From Planctomycetota bacterium (GTDB lineage: Bacteria; Planctomycetota; Brocadiia; SM23-32), in assembly GCA_018400625.1 (NCBI GenBank), contig JAGYMJ010000534.1, positions 1 to 6,901 of the forward strand: a stretch of 6,901 nucleotides of DNA. The letters run 5' to 3'. How positions within the stretch are numbered: the first letter of the stretch is position 1; each line of letters starts with the position of its first letter. The position numbers were made by a program, and so were the translations under genes. Shown piece by piece: positions 6,854 through 6,901 of the stretch. Under the pieces are notes generated by a model that saw only the letters and a list, made by a program, of their open reading frames with translations, was not told the DNA's origin and did no database searches.

Positions 6854-6901
6854 TAGCATCCCCACCGTGCCTTGTGCCGGTGGAATGAAGATCAAGTGCT
6901 A
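6854..6901 (-). repeat. Right copy of the same palindromic repeat, opposite orientation
   Basis: The core at 6862-6883 again has CCACCG/CGGTGG arms. Here the outside is bounded by TAGCA (6854-6858) and TGCTA (6897-6901), a second perfect pair ending exactly at the last base of the window. A perfect CGGCGCCG palindrome (6846-6853) abuts it. On the minus strand, one frame of the repeat stays open for about 23 codons, too short and repeat-derived to call as a gene. Confidence 0.55.

Noticed and set aside
6811..6901. Integron attC-like site suggested by GCGTTAT...TTAACGAGCGC and the following palindromes
   Set aside because: The GTTRRRY core is not met (GTTATTT) and no paired second core or integrase is visible.
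1..6901. Composite transposon bounded by the terminal repeats
   Set aside because: No transposase or recombinase gene is present, and the repeats are imperfect and self-palindromic, which fits a dispersed extragenic repeat better.

Overview
The window is a compact block of four genes, all on the minus strand. Read 5'->3' on that strand the order is: a secreted alpha/beta-hydrolase esterase (about 6611-5694), a large TIM-barrel glycoside-hydrolase-like protein of no recognised family (5667-3922), a type I formylglycine sulfatase (3881-2424), and a UvrD/PcrA-type DNA helicase (2431-194). Spacings are 26 bp, 40 bp and an 8-bp overlap. The four genes therefore look like one transcription unit reading right to left. 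A short AT-rich leader sits upstream, and weak terminator-like structures follow the helicase.

Organism: base composition is roughly half G+C by eye. A sulfatase, an HGGGW esterase ending in a GIHHPVHG segment, and a barrel protein resembling family-10-like hydrolases of planctomycetes and relatives together suggest the PVC superphylum (Lentisphaerota, Kiritimatiellota, Planctomycetota or Verrucomicrobiota). This is inference from gene style; there is no rRNA or other marker in the window. The helicase is a standard bacterial housekeeping protein and does not narrow it further.

How the genes may work together: an exported esterase, a sulfatase and a putative glycan-active barrel enzyme would suit breakdown of an acylated, sulfated carbohydrate. 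Only the esterase has a visible signal peptide. The sulfatase and barrel protein lack one, so they would act in the cytoplasm on imported small products. No transporter, SusC/D pair, regulator or sulfatase-maturing enzyme is in the window. The helicase has no obvious role in this pathway but is physically coupled to the sulfatase by its start codon.

Flanks: 1-193 and 6612-6901 hold no convincing gene. Both extreme ends carry the same roughly 43-bp palindromic element in opposite orientation (about 79% identical by hand alignment). This suggests a dispersed repeat and may mean that the window is a contig that broke at repeats. Several small hairpins lie in both flanks.

I see no new multi-gene defence or mobile system. 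The most interesting items are the unclassified barrel enzyme, the sulfatase-helicase overlap, and the paired terminal repeat.
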